Positions 1-9,312 are shown, counted from the first letter of the stretch. The stretch is DNA of 28,327 nucleotides from CBDDRG01 sp051306415 (GCA_051306415.1 JBPPNE010000039.1:1-28327); one strand, 5' to 3'. Notes: a model not told the origin generated them from the sequence alone. Numbers and translations are program-made.

Positions 1-3000
1 GCCTTCGGCACGATGACCGCGCTGGAGCGGTATCAGGGGCATTTCTACAACTGGTACGACACGCTGTCTCTACAGCCGCTGCCGCCCCGCTACATCTCGT
101 CGGTGGACAGCGGCAACCTCGCGGGCCATCTGCTGACGCTGCGCGCGGGTCTGCTGGGCCTACCCGATCAGCAAACTGTCAGTGCGCGTCTGTTCGACGG
201 ACTGGCCGACGCGCTTGGCATCCTCGCCGACGCCACGGCAAAGGAAAATCAGGCGCCCTTGGTCCGCGTGAAAGCGCTACTGGACGCCACCCGCGCTTCA
301 CCGCCGGCAACACTGCCAGCAGTGAAGCGGGCTCTTGAATCGGTGGCCAGCGGTGCCACCGACATTGAGACGGCACCTGAAAGCGAGGCGGCTGTGTGGT
401 TAACCGCTTTCAATCGGCAATGCCAGGACGCGCTTGACGAGCTGAAGTTTCTGACGCCCTGGCTGTTTCTGTCTGCTGCTCCGCAAGGCCTCGACGAGTT
501 TTCCGAGTTTCAGGAAATGCCGACACTGCGTGATCTCGAAGCCGCCAAGTTACTGGCGGCCATCGACGCCAGACTCCGCGCGGGACTGACACCAGAGCAA
601 CAGCAGTGGATGACCGAACTTCGCAGCCTGATCGCGCTGGCAGGCGAGCGCGCAGCGGTGCGCATCGCGGCGATCGAGCAGCTGGCGCGGGAAGCCGGCG
701 AATTTGCCGCGATGCCCTTCGACTTCCTGTACGACCGGACCCGTCACCTGTTGGCCATCGGTTACAACGTCGACGAGTTCCGCCGCGATATCAGCTACTA
801 CGATCTGCTGGCCTCGGAAGCGCGACTGTGCAGCTTTGTCGCCATTGCGCAGGGACAGCTGCCGCAGGAAAACTGGTTTGCCTTGAGCCGTTTGCTGACG
901 ATCGCGGGTGGCGAACCTATCCTGGTGTCCTGGAGCGGCTCGATGTTCGAGTACCTGATGCCGTTGCTGGTGATGCCAACCTATGACGGCACGCTGCTCG
1001 ACCAGACCTGCCGCGTGGCGGTCGCACGGCAGATCGCCCAGGGCAACCAGCTTGGCCTGCCCTGGGGCGTGTCGGAATCGGGCTACAACACCGTCGATGC
1101 GAGCCTCAACTATCAATATCACGCCTTCGGCGTGCCCGGCCTGGGACTGAAACGCGGCCTGGCCGAGGATATGGTCATCGCGCCCTATGCGTCCGCGCTG
1201 GCCCTGATGGTGGTGCCCGAAGCGGCCTGCGAAAACTTGCAGCGACTGGCGGCCAGCGGCTTTGAAGGTCGCTACGGCTTCTTTGAAGCCATCGACTACA
1301 CGTCGTCGCGTCTGGCGCGTGGCCAATCGAATGTCATTGTGCGTTCGTTCATGGCCCACCACCAGGGTATGAGCCTGCTGGCGCTGGCCTCCGTGTTACT
1401 CGACAGACCGATGCAGCGACGCTTCGAAGCGGATCCGGCGTTCCAGGCCACCCTGTTGCTGCTGCAAGAGCGGATTCCGAAGAACTCCGTATTCCAGAAC
1501 GGCGCAGCGGAACATCCGGGCGGTAGTGCTTTCACGGATGCCGCGGCAACCTCAGTGCTTGCCACCCTAGGCGCGAACACGCCGATACCCGAAGTGCAGC
1601 TGCTGTCGAACGGCCGTTACCAGGTCATGATCACCAACGCCGGCGGCGGCTACAGCCGCTGGAAAGAACTGGCGGTCACGCGCTGGCGCGAGGACAGTAC
1701 TTGCGACAACTGGGGCAGCTTCCTTTACCTCCGCGACCTGGACAGCGGCGAGTTCTGGTCGGCCACGCACCAGCCGACGCTAAAATGGGCGGATAGCTAC
1801 ACAGCGATGTTCCCCGGAGGGCGCGCCGAGTATCGTCGCCGCGACCAGGATATCGAGACCTATACCGAGATCGTCGTCTCCCCGGAAGACGACATCGAGT
1901 TGCGCCGGCTGCGTCTCACCAATCGCTCGCGCACGCGCCGCACCATCGAAGTCACCAGCTATGCGGAAGTGGTGCTCGCGGCACCGGCGGCGGACGCGAT
2001 GCAGACCGCCTTCGGCAACCTGTTCGTGCAAACCGAGATCATCGGCGAGCGCCGCGCGATTCTCTGCACGCGGCGGCCTCGCTCCGTCGGCGAACAGACG
2101 CCCTGGATGTTTCACCTGCTCGCGGCGAACGGGACCTCTGTCGGCAAAGTTTCCTATGAGACTGATCGCATGCGCTTCATCGGTCGCGGGTATACCGTCG
2201 TTGCACCGCAGGCGATGCGTGATGCGGGCGCGCTGTCTGGCACCGCGGGTTCGGTACTTGATCCCATCGTCGCGATCCGCTGCCAAATTACACTGGAGGC
2301 GGAACAATCGACAACCGTCGACTGGGTGACCGGCGCCGCGGACAGCCGCGCGGCATGCATGGCGCTGGTCGAGAAATATCGGGACCGTCATCTCGCCGAC
2401 CGGGTCCTGGATCTCGCCTGGACCCATGGCGGCGTGACGCTGCGGCAGATCAACGCCAGCGAAGCCGATGCGCAGCTCTACCGTCGCCTTGCCAGTTCCG
2501 TTGTTTACGCGAACGCCTCGCTGCGCGCCGAAGCCGGTGTGCTGATGCAGAACCGGCGCGGGCAGTCCGGGCTCTGGGGCTACGCCATTTCCGGCGACCT
2601 GCCAATCGTGCTGCTGAGGATCGCGGACAGCGCCCACATCGATCTCGCGCGGCAATTGATCCAGTGCCACGGCTACTGGCATCTGAAAGGCCTGGCGGTC
2701 GATCTGGTGATCTGGAATGAAGATCACGGCGGCTACCGGCAGCAACTGCACAACGAGATCATGGGGCTGATCGCTACGGGCATCGAAGCCCAGCCGATCG
2801 ACCGCCCCGGCGGCATCTTCGTGCGCTCGGCCGAGCAGATCTCGAGCGAGGACAGCATCCTCTTGCAATCGGTCGCGCGGGTGATCATCGCCGACGACCG
2901 CGGCACCCTGGAGGAGCAGGTCAACCGCCGGGGTCTTGCGGACAAGCGACTGGCGCGGTTGGCGCCCACCCGCACCCATCGCGCCGAGCCCGCGGCGGCG

Positions 3001-5553
3001 CCCGACGCGCCGCGACCTGACCTCATACTCGGCAACACCTTCGGGGGCTTCGCCGCCGATGGCAGCGAGTACATCATTACCACCGCGCAGACACACAGAA
3101 CACCGGCGCCCTGGGTGAATGTGTTGGCGAATCCGAACTTCGGCACGGTCGTGTCCGAGAGCGGCCTCGCCTACACCTGGAGCGAGAACGCCCATGAATT
3201 TCGGTTGACGCCCTGGAGCGACGACCCGATTGGCGCAACTGGCGGCGAGGCACTGTACCTGCGTGACGAAGAAAGCGGGCACTTCTGGTCGCCAACGCCG
3301 CTGCCGACCTCCGGGGCGATGCCTTACCTCAGCCGGCATGGCTTTGGCTACAGCGTGTTCGAACACACAAGTGGTGGCATCCGCTCGGAGCTGTGGGTCT
3401 ACGTCGATCTGGAGGAGTCGGTCAAATTCTCCGTGCTGAAAGTGCGCAACGGATCGGGTCGGACCCGGCGGCTTTCCGCTACCGGCTACGTCGAATGGGT
3501 GCTCGGCGACCTGAGGTCAAAATCCGCGCTGCACGTGGTCACCGAGATCGACCCCGCCAGCGGCGCTCTGCTCGCGCGCAATAGCTATAACACCGAATTC
3601 GCCGGGCGTGTCGCCTTCTTCGACGTCGACGATGTAGCGCGCACCCTGAGTGGTGATCGCACCGAGTTCCTCGGCCGCAACGGCTCGCTCCAGAGTCCGG
3701 ACGCGATGACCGGCACGCGGCTTTCCGGTCGGCTCGGCGCGGCTCTGGATCCCTGTGGCGCGATCCAGGTTCCGTTCGAGCTAGCCGATGGGCAGGAGCG
3801 CGAAATCATCTTCCGGCTCGGCGCCGGGCGCGATCTCGACCAGGCGCGCCAGCTGGCGCAGCGCTTCCGGAGAACCGGCTCGGCGCGCAACGCGCTCGAA
3901 AAGGTCCGGCAATACTGGAAGCACACGCTGAGCGCCGTGCAGGTTGAGACGCCCGATCCAGCCCTGAATGTGTTGACCAACGGCTGGCTGGTCTACCAGA
4001 CGCTGGCCTGCCGTCTCTGGGCGCGCAGCGGCTTCTACCAATCGGGCGGCGCCTTCGGCTTCCGCGATCAGTTGCAGGACGCGATGGCGCTGGTGCACGC
4101 GGAGCCACAGCTGCTGCGCGACCATCTGCTGCGGGCGGCGGGACGCCAGTATCCCGAGGGCGACGTGCAGCACTGGTGGCATCCACCGCAGGGGCGCGGG
4201 GTACGCACGCGCTGCTCGGACGACTACCTGTGGCTGCCGCTGGCGACCTGCCGCTACGTGTTGAGCACCGGAGACACTGGCGTGCTCGACGAGACCGCGC
4301 CTTTCCTTGCGGGCCGTGCGCTCGATGCCACCGAGGAGTCCTACTACGACCTGCCCGGACACACCGTGGAACAGGCCAGTCTTTACCAGCATTGCGTGCG
4401 CGCAATCCTGCATGGGCTGCGCTTTGGTGAGCATGGCCTACCCTTGATGGGCTCGGGCGACTGGAACGACGGCATGAACCTGGTTGGCATCCACGGCAAG
4501 GGCGAAAGCGTGTGGCTCGGCTTCTTCCTTTATGAGGTGCTGATGTCATTCGCCGAGTTGGCGTGCCGGCACGACGATCCCGTCTTCGGCACACGTTGTC
4601 GCGAGGAAGCGGAACAACTGCGCGTGAACATCGCGCAACATGCCTGGGACGGTGAGTGGTACCGTCGCGCCTGGTTCGATGACGGCACGGCGCTCGGCTC
4701 GGCGGCGAATACCGAATGCACGATCGATTCGATCGCGCAGAGTTGGTCGGTGCTGTCGGGCGCCGGCGATGCCGACCGCTCGCGTACGGCGATGGCGGCA
4801 CTGGATCGGCGCCTGGTGCGGCGCGGATCGAACCCCGGACAGGGTCTGATTCAGTTGCTCGACCCGCCGTTCGACACCTCGGCGCTCGACCCCGGCTACA
4901 TCAAGGGCTATGTCCCCGGCGTGCGCGAGAACGGCGGTCAGTACACGCACGCGGCGGTATGGGCGACGATGGCGTTCGCGCGCCTGGGCGACAGCCATCG
5001 CGCCTGGGAGCTGCTGGCACTGATCAACCCGGTTAACCACGGGCAGTCCATGCAGGATGTCGCCACCTACAAGGCCGAACCCTATGTCGTCGCCGCGGAT
5101 GTCTACGCCTTGCCGCCACATACCGGCCGCGGCGGCTGGACCTGGTACACCGGCGCGGCGGGCTGGCTGTACCGGTTGATCGTGGAGTCGCTGCTGGGCC
5201 TCACGCGGAAGGCTGACCGGCTGCACATCACGCCGTGCCTGCCAGAGGACTGGACGACATACTCGCTCAACTACCGTTATGGCATCACGGTTTATCGGAT
5301 CGTGGTCGTGCAGACAGTGGTGGCGGACGGCATGGCCGCTATCAGGACTACGCTCAACGGCATCGATCAGGGCGATCAGGGCATTCTGTTGGTCGACGAC
5401 CAGCGCGAGCACGCGGTCGAGGTGACAATCAACCGTCCCGGTACGCTCATGATGACGTCAACCATGATGACGTCAACCGCGCAGCCTGCGATACCGTCAC
5501 CACCGTCACCGCGACGCGCCGATGGCAATCCTGGAGAAACGGAAACGACATGA
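1..5553 (+). CDS. ndvB: Cyclic beta-1,2-glucan synthase, C-terminal 1850 residues (5' end outside window)
   Basis: The frame is open from base 1, so the gene starts upstream of the window. Full NdvB/ChvB proteins are about 2800 residues; the N-terminal membrane and GT84 synthase part is not visible. Counting from the first visible codon, the protein opens with a glucoamylase-like region (GHFYNWYDT, SSVDSGNLAGHL, then YDGTLLDQ near 327 and FMAHHQGMSLLAL near 450). Two GT36/GH94-type beta-sandwich repeats follow, at about 530-780 and 1010-1290, both with the FWS(A/P)T motif. The C-terminal (alpha/alpha)6 barrel carries GDWNDGMN with the catalytic-type Asp at 1490. In known members this part sets chain length by phosphorolysis, while the missing part makes periplasmic cyclic glucans for osmoadaptation. 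The last ~30 residues are low complexity and include an in-frame duplicated MMTST. The stop overlaps the zwf start (ATGA). Confidence 0.93.
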   Translation, partial: AFGTMTALERYQGHFYNWYDTLSLQPLPPRYISSVDSGNLAGHLLTLRAGLLGLPDQQTVSARLFDGLADALGILADATAKENQAPLVRVKALLDATRASPPATLPAVKRALESVASGATDIETAPESEAAVWLTAFNRQCQDALDELKFLTPWLFLSAAPQGLDEFSEFQEMPTLRDLEAAKLLAAIDARLRAGLTPEQQQWMTELRSLIALAGERAAVRIAAIEQLAREAGEFAAMPFDFLYDRTRHLLAIGYNVDEFRRDISYYDLLASEARLCSFVAIAQGQLPQENWFALSRLLTIAGGEPILVSWSGSMFEYLMPLLVMPTYDGTLLDQTCRVAVARQIAQGNQLGLPWGVSESGYNTVDASLNYQYHAFGVPGLGLKRGLAEDMVIAPYASALALMVVPEAACENLQRLAASGFEGRYGFFEAIDYTSSRLARGQSNVIVRSFMAHHQGMSLLALASVLLDRPMQRRFEADPAFQATLLLLQERIPKNSVFQNGAAEHPGGSAFTDAAATSVLATLGANTPIPEVQLLSNGRYQVMITNAGGGYSRWKELAVTRWREDSTCDNWGSFLYLRDLDSGEFWSATHQPTLKWADSYTAMFPGGRAEYRRRDQDIETYTEIVVSPEDDIELRRLRLTNRSRTRRTIEVTSYAEVVLAAPAADAMQTAFGNLFVQTEIIGERRAILCTRRPRSVGEQTPWMFHLLAANGTSVGKVSYETDRMRFIGRGYTVVAPQAMRDAGALSGTAGSVLDPIVAIRCQITLEAEQSTTVDWVTGAADSRAACMALVEKYRDRHLADRVLDLAWTHGGVTLRQINASEADAQLYRRLASSVVYANASLRAEAGVLMQNRRGQSGLWGYAISGDLPIVLLRIADSAHIDLARQLIQCHGYWHLKGLAVDLVIWNEDHGGYRQQLHNEIMGLIATGIEAQPIDRPGGIFVRSAEQISSEDSILLQSVARVIIADDRGTLEEQVNRRGLADKRLARLAPTRTHRAEPAAAPDAPRPDLILGNTFGGFAADGSEYIITTAQTHRTPAPWVNVLANPNFGTVVSESGLAYTWSENAHEFRLTPWSDDPIGATGGEALYLRDEESGHFWSPTPLPTSGAMPYLSRHGFGYSVFEHTSGGIRSELWVYVDLEESVKFSVLKVRNGSGRTRRLSATGYVEWVLGDLRSKSALHVVTEIDPASGALLARNSYNTEFAGRVAFFDVDDVARTLSGDRTEFLGRNGSLQSPDAMTGTRLSGRLGAALDPCGAIQVPFELADGQEREIIFRLGAGRDLDQARQLAQRFRRTGSARNALEKVRQYWKHTLSAVQVETPDPALNVLTNGWLVYQTLACRLWARSGFYQSGGAFGFRDQLQDAMALVHAEPQLLRDHLLRAAGRQYPEGDVQHWWHPPQGRGVRTRCSDDYLWLPLATCRYVLSTGDTGVLDETAPFLAGRALDATEESYYDLPGHTVEQASLYQHCVRAILHGLRFGEHGLPLMGSGDWNDGMNLVGIHGKGESVWLGFFLYEVLMSFAELACRHDDPVFGTRCREEAEQLRVNIAQHAWDGEWYRRAWFDDGTALGSAANTECTIDSIAQSWSVLSGAGDADRSRTAMAALDRRLVRRGSNPGQGLIQLLDPPFDTSALDPGYIKGYVPGVRENGGQYTHAAVWATMAFARLGDSHRAWELLALINPVNHGQSMQDVATYKAEPYVVAADVYALPPHTGRGGWTWYTGAAGWLYRLIVESLLGLTRKADRLHITPCLPEDWTTYSLNYRYGITVYRIVVVQTVVADGMAAIRTTLNGIDQGDQGILLVDDQREHAVEVTINRPGTLMMTSTMMTSTAQPAIPSPPSPRRADGNPGETETT
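5365..5382 (+). repeat. 9-bp tandem duplication inside the glucan synthase gene
   Basis: GATCAGGGC occurs twice in direct succession (5365-5373, 5374-5382). It encodes DQG-DQG near the C-terminus of the glucan synthase. The reading frame is kept. Confidence 0.9.
5448..5477 (+). repeat. 15-bp perfect tandem duplication at the 3' end of the glucan synthase gene
   Basis: CATGATGACGTCAAC occurs twice without a gap. It keeps frame and adds a second MMTST pentapeptide to the tail of the synthase. Each copy holds the palindrome TGACGTCA. It lies about 70 bases before the zwf start. Confidence 0.95.
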
Positions 5554-6953
5554 CCACAATCAGTTCGGACGTCCTGGTTATCTTCGGCGCCACCGGCAAC
5601 CTGGCGTACAAAAAGATCTTTCCGGCGCTGCAGGCGATGATCCAATACGGACAGATGAATATACCGATCATCGGGGTGGCCCGCGCCGGCTGGACCCTTG
5701 ACCGGTTCCGTGAGCATGCGCGCGACAGCCTCGAGCACAACGGCGGCGTCGACACCGAGGCGTTTGCCAGGCTATCGGCGCAATTGAAGTATGTCGACGG
5801 CGACTACCGCGATCCAGCGACCTACCAGCAGCTGAAGCAGGCGCTGGGCGACAGCGCGCGCCCGTTGCACTACCTCGCCATTCCACCCAGTGCATTCGGC
5901 ACCGTGGTCCAGGGCCTGGCGCAGTCCGGTTGCGCCAGGGATGCCAGCGCCGTCGTCGAAAAACCGTTCGGTCGTGATCTCGCCTCCGCGCAGGCCCTCA
6001 ACCGCTCGCTCCACGAGGTCTTCCCGGAGTCGGCGGTATTTCGCATCGATCACTACCTCGGCAAGGAAGCTGTACAGAATCTGCTGTACTTTCGCTTCGC
6101 CAATGCCTTCCTCGATCCGATCTGGAACCACCATTACATCGACAATGTGCAGATCACCATGGCCGAGGATTTTGGTGTCCAAGGGCGTGGCGCATTCTAT
6201 GAGGAAGTTGGCGCCATCCGCGACGTGGTGCAGAATCACCTGCTGCAGGTGATCGCGCTGCTGACGATGGATGCCCCGATCGGACACGATCCGGAGTCCA
6301 TGCATGCCGAGAAGCTACGGCTGTTCCAGGCAATGCGACCGCTGGATCCGGCCCAGGTGGTGCGCGGCCAGTACCGCGGCTATGGTGATGAGAAAGGCGT
6401 GGCGACAGCGTCCCGGGTCGAGACTTTCGCCGCCCTCTGTCTGCACATCGACACTTGGCGCTGGGCCGGCGTGCCGTTTTACATTCGCGCCGGCAAGTGT
6501 CTGCCAGTCACCACGACCGAAGTGATGGTGAATCTGAAGTGCCCACCGCTGGCGATCTTCGACGCGGTCAGTCCGGCGACCTCAAACTATTTCCGCTTCC
6601 GACTCAGCCCCGAGGTGACGATCTCGGTGGGTGCGCGAGTCAAGCAACACGGCGAGGAAATGCGCGGCGAGCCGGTCGAACTGATCGCCCGCCATCAGCC
6701 ACGCAGCGCAACATTGCCGTACGAGCGCCTGCTGCGCGATGCGCTGCGCGGCGATCAGTCGCTGTTCACCCGTGATGATTGCGTGGAAGCGGCATGGCGA
6801 GTGATCGACCCGGTACTTAATTCGGGCCCTGACAGCACCGAACCGGTGAGTGAATATGAGCCGGGTAGCTGGGGACCGCCGGCGGCAGCGGACATCGTGA
6901 TCAGCGCGGTAGGCTGGCACGATCCAACGCCCGAGGAGACGGCGCCGTGCTGA
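5550..6953 (+). CDS. zwf: Glucose-6-phosphate 1-dehydrogenase
   Basis: Oxidises glucose-6-phosphate to 6-phosphogluconolactone with reduction of NAD(P)+, the entry step of the oxidative pentose phosphate pathway; cytosolic. The 467-residue length fits the family. The N-terminal nucleotide fold carries GATGNLAYKKIFPAL (Asn where many members have Asp). EKPFGRDLASA and the substrate signature RIDHYLGKE are intact. The ATG overlaps the glucan synthase stop by four bases (ATGA), with GGAG 13 bases upstream, so translation is probably coupled. An in-frame open stretch upstream is shadow sequence within the glucan synthase gene. The pairing places NADPH and pentose supply in the same transcript as glucan synthesis. 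pgl and gnd lie immediately downstream on the opposite strand. Confidence 0.96.
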   Translation: MTTISSDVLVIFGATGNLAYKKIFPALQAMIQYGQMNIPIIGVARAGWTLDRFREHARDSLEHNGGVDTEAFARLSAQLKYVDGDYRDPATYQQLKQALGDSARPLHYLAIPPSAFGTVVQGLAQSGCARDASAVVEKPFGRDLASAQALNRSLHEVFPESAVFRIDHYLGKEAVQNLLYFRFANAFLDPIWNHHYIDNVQITMAEDFGVQGRGAFYEEVGAIRDVVQNHLLQVIALLTMDAPIGHDPESMHAEKLRLFQAMRPLDPAQVVRGQYRGYGDEKGVATASRVETFAALCLHIDTWRWAGVPFYIRAGKCLPVTTTEVMVNLKCPPLAIFDAVSPATSNYFRFRLSPEVTISVGARVKQHGEEMRGEPVELIARHQPRSATLPYERLLRDALRGDQSLFTRDDCVEAAWRVIDPVLNSGPDSTEPVSEYEPGSWGPPAAADIVISAVGWHDPTPEETAPC

Positions 6954-6965
6954 CGACGGTTAAAA

Positions 6966-6993
6966 CCGGATGCACGCCACCGGATGCACGCCA
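6966..6993. repeat. 14-bp perfect tandem duplication between convergent zwf and pgl
   Basis: CCGGATGCACGCCA occurs twice back to back in the 45-bp gap between the zwf and pgl stop codons. No terminator hairpin was found in this gap. Confidence 0.95.
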
Positions 6994-6998
6994 GCGCG

Positions 6999-7739
6999 CT
7001 AGCGTATCTCGTTGACGCCGGTGGGCAAGAGCGCCGCTGCCACCAACACATCGACTCCAACTTGTGGGCGGATGGCGCGAGCCGGAATGCCGGCACCCAT
7101 GCGCCATCTCGCCACCGCAGCGCGCTTGGATTCGCCGTCGACCAGGAACAGCACAGCGCGCGCCCGACTCAAGCGCGTTGCGCTCAGCGACACCCGCTGC
7201 GGCGGTGGTTTGGGCGCATCGAACACGGCCAACACTTCCGTGGCACCCCAGTTGATGCCCCAGTCATGGTTCGGAAACAGGCTGGCGACGTGGCCGTCCT
7301 CGCCGAGACCGAGCAGCACCAGGTCGAAGTCACCGACGCCGCGCAACGTTTTCGCATAGGCGAGCGCCGCCGCGCCCGCGCCGAGTTCGGCGGGAATCGC
7401 GTGGATCTGGTCTCGCGGAATTGACACCTGATCGAGCCAGGTATCGGCAGCCATCCGGCTATTGCGCGCGGCGGCGTCCACCGGCAGGCAGCGCTCGTCG
7501 CTGAAGTACACCTGCCAGCGGGACCAGTCGGTGTCCGCAGTGCATAGCATCCGGTAGACGCCGCGCGGCGTGTTGCCGCCGGCGAGCACGATGAGGAACC
7601 GGCCGCGCCGCTCAATCGCGCGCGCGGCGGCGTCGAGAATGCGCCGGTACGCGACCTGCCGCAGTGTCGCGGCGTCGGCAGCGCCGATCCAGCGCACACG
7701 GTCGGAGCCGGCATCACTCTGGGTATCCGTAGTGCTCAC
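6999..7739 (-). CDS. pgl: 6-phosphogluconolactonase
   Basis: Hydrolyses 6-phosphogluconolactone to 6-phosphogluconate, linking Zwf to Gnd. The 246-residue protein has the sugar-phosphate motif LAGGNTPRGVY, YFSDERCLPVD, the family hallmark GLGEDGHVASLFP and FLVDGESKR. The start chosen is a GTG that overlaps the gnd stop by four bases (GTGA), giving VSTTDTQ at the N-terminus. The reading frame extends further upstream, but only as unrelated sequence inside gnd. Transcribed with gnd and convergent to zwf. Related to the DevB/glucosamine-6-phosphate isomerase superfamily; the motifs favour lactonase. Confidence 0.93.
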   Translation of the reverse strand: MSTTDTQSDAGSDRVRWIGAADAATLRQVAYRRILDAAARAIERRGRFLIVLAGGNTPRGVYRMLCTADTDWSRWQVYFSDERCLPVDAAARNSRMAADTWLDQVSIPRDQIHAIPAELGAGAAALAYAKTLRGVGDFDLVLLGLGEDGHVASLFPNHDWGINWGATEVLAVFDAPKPPPQRVSLSATRLSRARAVLFLVDGESKRAAVARWRMGAGIPARAIRPQVGVDVLVAAALLPTGVNEIR

Positions 7740-8641
7740 TCCTGCTTGATTGCGTGCCCACCGAACTGGTTGCGCATGGCCGCCAGCAGCTTGTCGGCGT
7801 ACGAGTCGGCGTCGCGCGATCTCAAGCGCTCCAGCAGCGACAGCGTGATGATCGGCGCTGAAACATTGAGATCGATCGCCTCGGCCACGGTCCAACGACC
7901 TTCGCCGGAATCGTCGACGTAAGGCGCTATCCCGGTCATTGTCGGATTGTTCTCCAGTGCCGCCGCCGTGAGGTCCAGCAACCAGGAACGCACCACACTG
8001 CCGTGGCGCCAGATCTCGGCGACCTGTTGCAGGTCAAAACCGAACTCGCTCTTGTGTTGCAGGATCGAGAAGCCTTCGGCATAGGCCTGCATCAGCCCAT
8101 ATTCAATACCGTTGTGGACCATCTTCGTGAAGTGGCCAGAACCGACCGGGCCAACGCGGCCCCAACCCTGATCCTTGGCGGGCGCCAGGGTTTCGAAGAT
8201 CGGCCGCAGCCGTTCGACGGCCGCTTCGTCACCGCCGATCATCATGCTGTAGCCCCCGGTCAGGCCCCACACGCCGCCACTAGTGCCGCAGTCGACGGTG
8301 TGAATCTGCTTCTCCGCGAGCATTTGCGCGCGGCGCAGCGTGTCCTTGTAGTTGGAGTTGCCACCGTCGACGAGGGTGTCGCCCGCCGCCAGCAGCGGAA
8401 CTAGCGCGCTGAGGATGCTGTCAGTGATGTCGCCGGCAGGCACCATCAGCCACAGCACGCGCGGCGGCGCGAGTGCCGCGACCAGCGCATCGAGTGAAAC
8501 GGCCGCTGTGGTGCCCTGCGCCGTGACGCGTTTACGCGTTTCAAAGTCGGGATCGAAGCCCACCACGCGATGACCGCCGCGCACGAGCCGCTGCGCCATG
8601 TTGGCGCCCATGCGCCCCAGGCCGATCATGCCAAGTTCCAT
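7736..8641 (-). CDS. gnd: 6-phosphogluconate dehydrogenase, decarboxylating (short type)
   Basis: Oxidatively decarboxylates 6-phosphogluconate to ribulose-5-phosphate. At 301 residues it is the short GndA/YqeC type, often NAD-preferring, not the ~470-residue NADP enzyme. The Rossmann motif GMIGLGRMGANMAQ is at the N-terminus; VDGGNSNYKDT, CGTSGGVWGLTGGYSMMIGG and the catalytic-type HFTKMVHNGIEYGLMQ follow. The ATG at 8641 was chosen because GGAG sits about 10 bases upstream and the Rossmann fold begins directly after it; an earlier in-frame ATG would add 12 non-conserved residues. First gene of the gnd-pgl pair. Cofactor preference is inferred from subfamily length only. Confidence 0.95.
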   Translation of the reverse strand: MELGMIGLGRMGANMAQRLVRGGHRVVGFDPDFETRKRVTAQGTTAAVSLDALVAALAPPRVLWLMVPAGDITDSILSALVPLLAAGDTLVDGGNSNYKDTLRRAQMLAEKQIHTVDCGTSGGVWGLTGGYSMMIGGDEAAVERLRPIFETLAPAKDQGWGRVGPVGSGHFTKMVHNGIEYGLMQAYAEGFSILQHKSEFGFDLQQVAEIWRHGSVVRSWLLDLTAAALENNPTMTGIAPYVDDSGEGRWTVAEAIDLNVSAPIITLSLLERLRSRDADSYADKLLAAMRNQFGGHAIKQE

Positions 8642-8796
8642 GGTAGTGCTCCGGGTAGAGGGGTGGAGTGCCTGCAAACATCAAGCGCAAGAGTGCGCCA
8701 AGTGCCGGTGTAGCTTACGACCAACCGGCAACGGCGGAGTGCATGGGCCACGGCCCGTGAACTGCCACACCAGACCGCTGCAATGGTTCTCGACCA

Positions 8797-8970
8797 TCAC
8801 CAGCAGGGTTCCAGGGCCAGCTCGAAGGTAACAGCAACGCCCAGCCGCCGGGCGAGCCGCGGCAGTTCCGAGGGCGCCTTGAAGGCGGATTCGAAACTGG
8901 CGGTCGCAGTCGTGCCATCGCGGCCAGCACAGGGAGCGAAAACGGGTTCGGTGCGGCGGGCCCGGGGCAT
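8797..8970 (-). CDS. Possible small or relic gene, 57 aa, unrecognised
   Basis: A short ATG-to-TGA frame with a coding-like feel: most third codon positions are G or C, and it contains a plausible amphipathic stretch (SELPRLARRLGVAVTFELAL). No family is recognised and there is no good ribosome binding site. Overlapping frames on the same strand continue without stop. It could be a real small protein, the end of a degraded gene, or chance in GC-rich DNA. No function is proposed. Confidence 0.2.
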   Translation of the reverse strand: MPRARRTEPVFAPCAGRDGTTATASFESAFKAPSELPRLARRLGVAVTFELALEPCW

Positions 8971-9056
8971 ATGCCCTCAAGCCCCCGCACAGAATCCGAG
9001 CATGGAGTCACCCACCGCATACCGCGGCGGGATCGCGAAGCCACAGCGCTTCATCA

Positions 9057-9104
9057 TCCGGCAGCACCTCGCTGCCACAATCCGGCAGCACCTCGCTGCC
9101 ACAG
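9057..9104. repeat. 24-bp tandem duplication carrying two hairpins
   Basis: Two adjacent copies of a 24-bp unit starting TCCGGCAGCACCTC; only the last base differs. Each copy holds the inverted repeat GGCAGC-ACCTC-GCTGCC, so the array can form two identical 6-bp-stem hairpins. It starts 14 bases beyond the stop codon of the lipoprotein gene and could act as its 3' end structure. There is no T-run. Confidence 0.9.
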
Positions 9105-9117
9105 CGCTGTGAAACGA

Positions 9118-9312
9118 TTACTTGGTGTCGCCCTCTGCCGCGTCCTGGATCTTTTCGCCGGCGTTTTCAATCTTCTCGCCAGCCGCCTGTGTCGCCTGGT
9201 CGGCTTCTTTGCCGGCTTGCTCGGCCGGGCCTTCCTGCTTCGGACAGCCGGAGAGTGTTACCAGCAATGCACTCATGACCAAGGCTGCGCTAACGTTCTG
9301 TACTAGTTTCAT
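9118..9312 (-). CDS. Small entericidin-like lipoprotein, 64 aa
   Basis: The N-terminal signal peptide (MKLVQNVSAALVMSALLVTL) ends in the lipobox LSGC, so the mature protein should be a lipoprotein of about 43 residues. The rest is hydrophilic, helical and repetitive: AGKEADQ, AGEKIEN, AGEKIQD. The AGEKIQDAA pattern resembles entericidin A/B-type lipoproteins, which are envelope-associated and stress-linked. The ATG at 9312 is preceded by AGGAG at about -9; 33 extra residues further upstream lack lipoprotein features. It is monocistronic, with long gene-poor flanks. The lipoprotein call is firm; the entericidin link is by similarity of style only. Confidence 0.8.
   Translation of the reverse strand: MKLVQNVSAALVMSALLVTLSGCPKQEGPAEQAGKEADQATQAAGEKIENAGEKIQDAAEGDTK

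Larger units (their letters stand above)
8642..9117. other. 476-bp gap upstream of gnd
   Basis: No recognisable gene. It should hold the promoter of gnd-pgl on the minus strand, but no clear -35/-10 pair was found. It contains a possible 57-codon minus-strand ORF (8797-8970) and a 24-bp tandem duplication (9057-9104), both listed separately. Confidence 0.6.

Noticed and set aside
1780..3366. 528-codon minus-strand open frame, with others at 3781-4801
   Set aside because: Antisense shadow of the glucan synthase gene; no motif, no ribosome site, odd residue composition.
5448..5477. TGACGTCA palindromes as transcription-factor sites
   Set aside because: The eukaryotic CRE match is by chance; they fall inside coding sequence and arise from one duplication.
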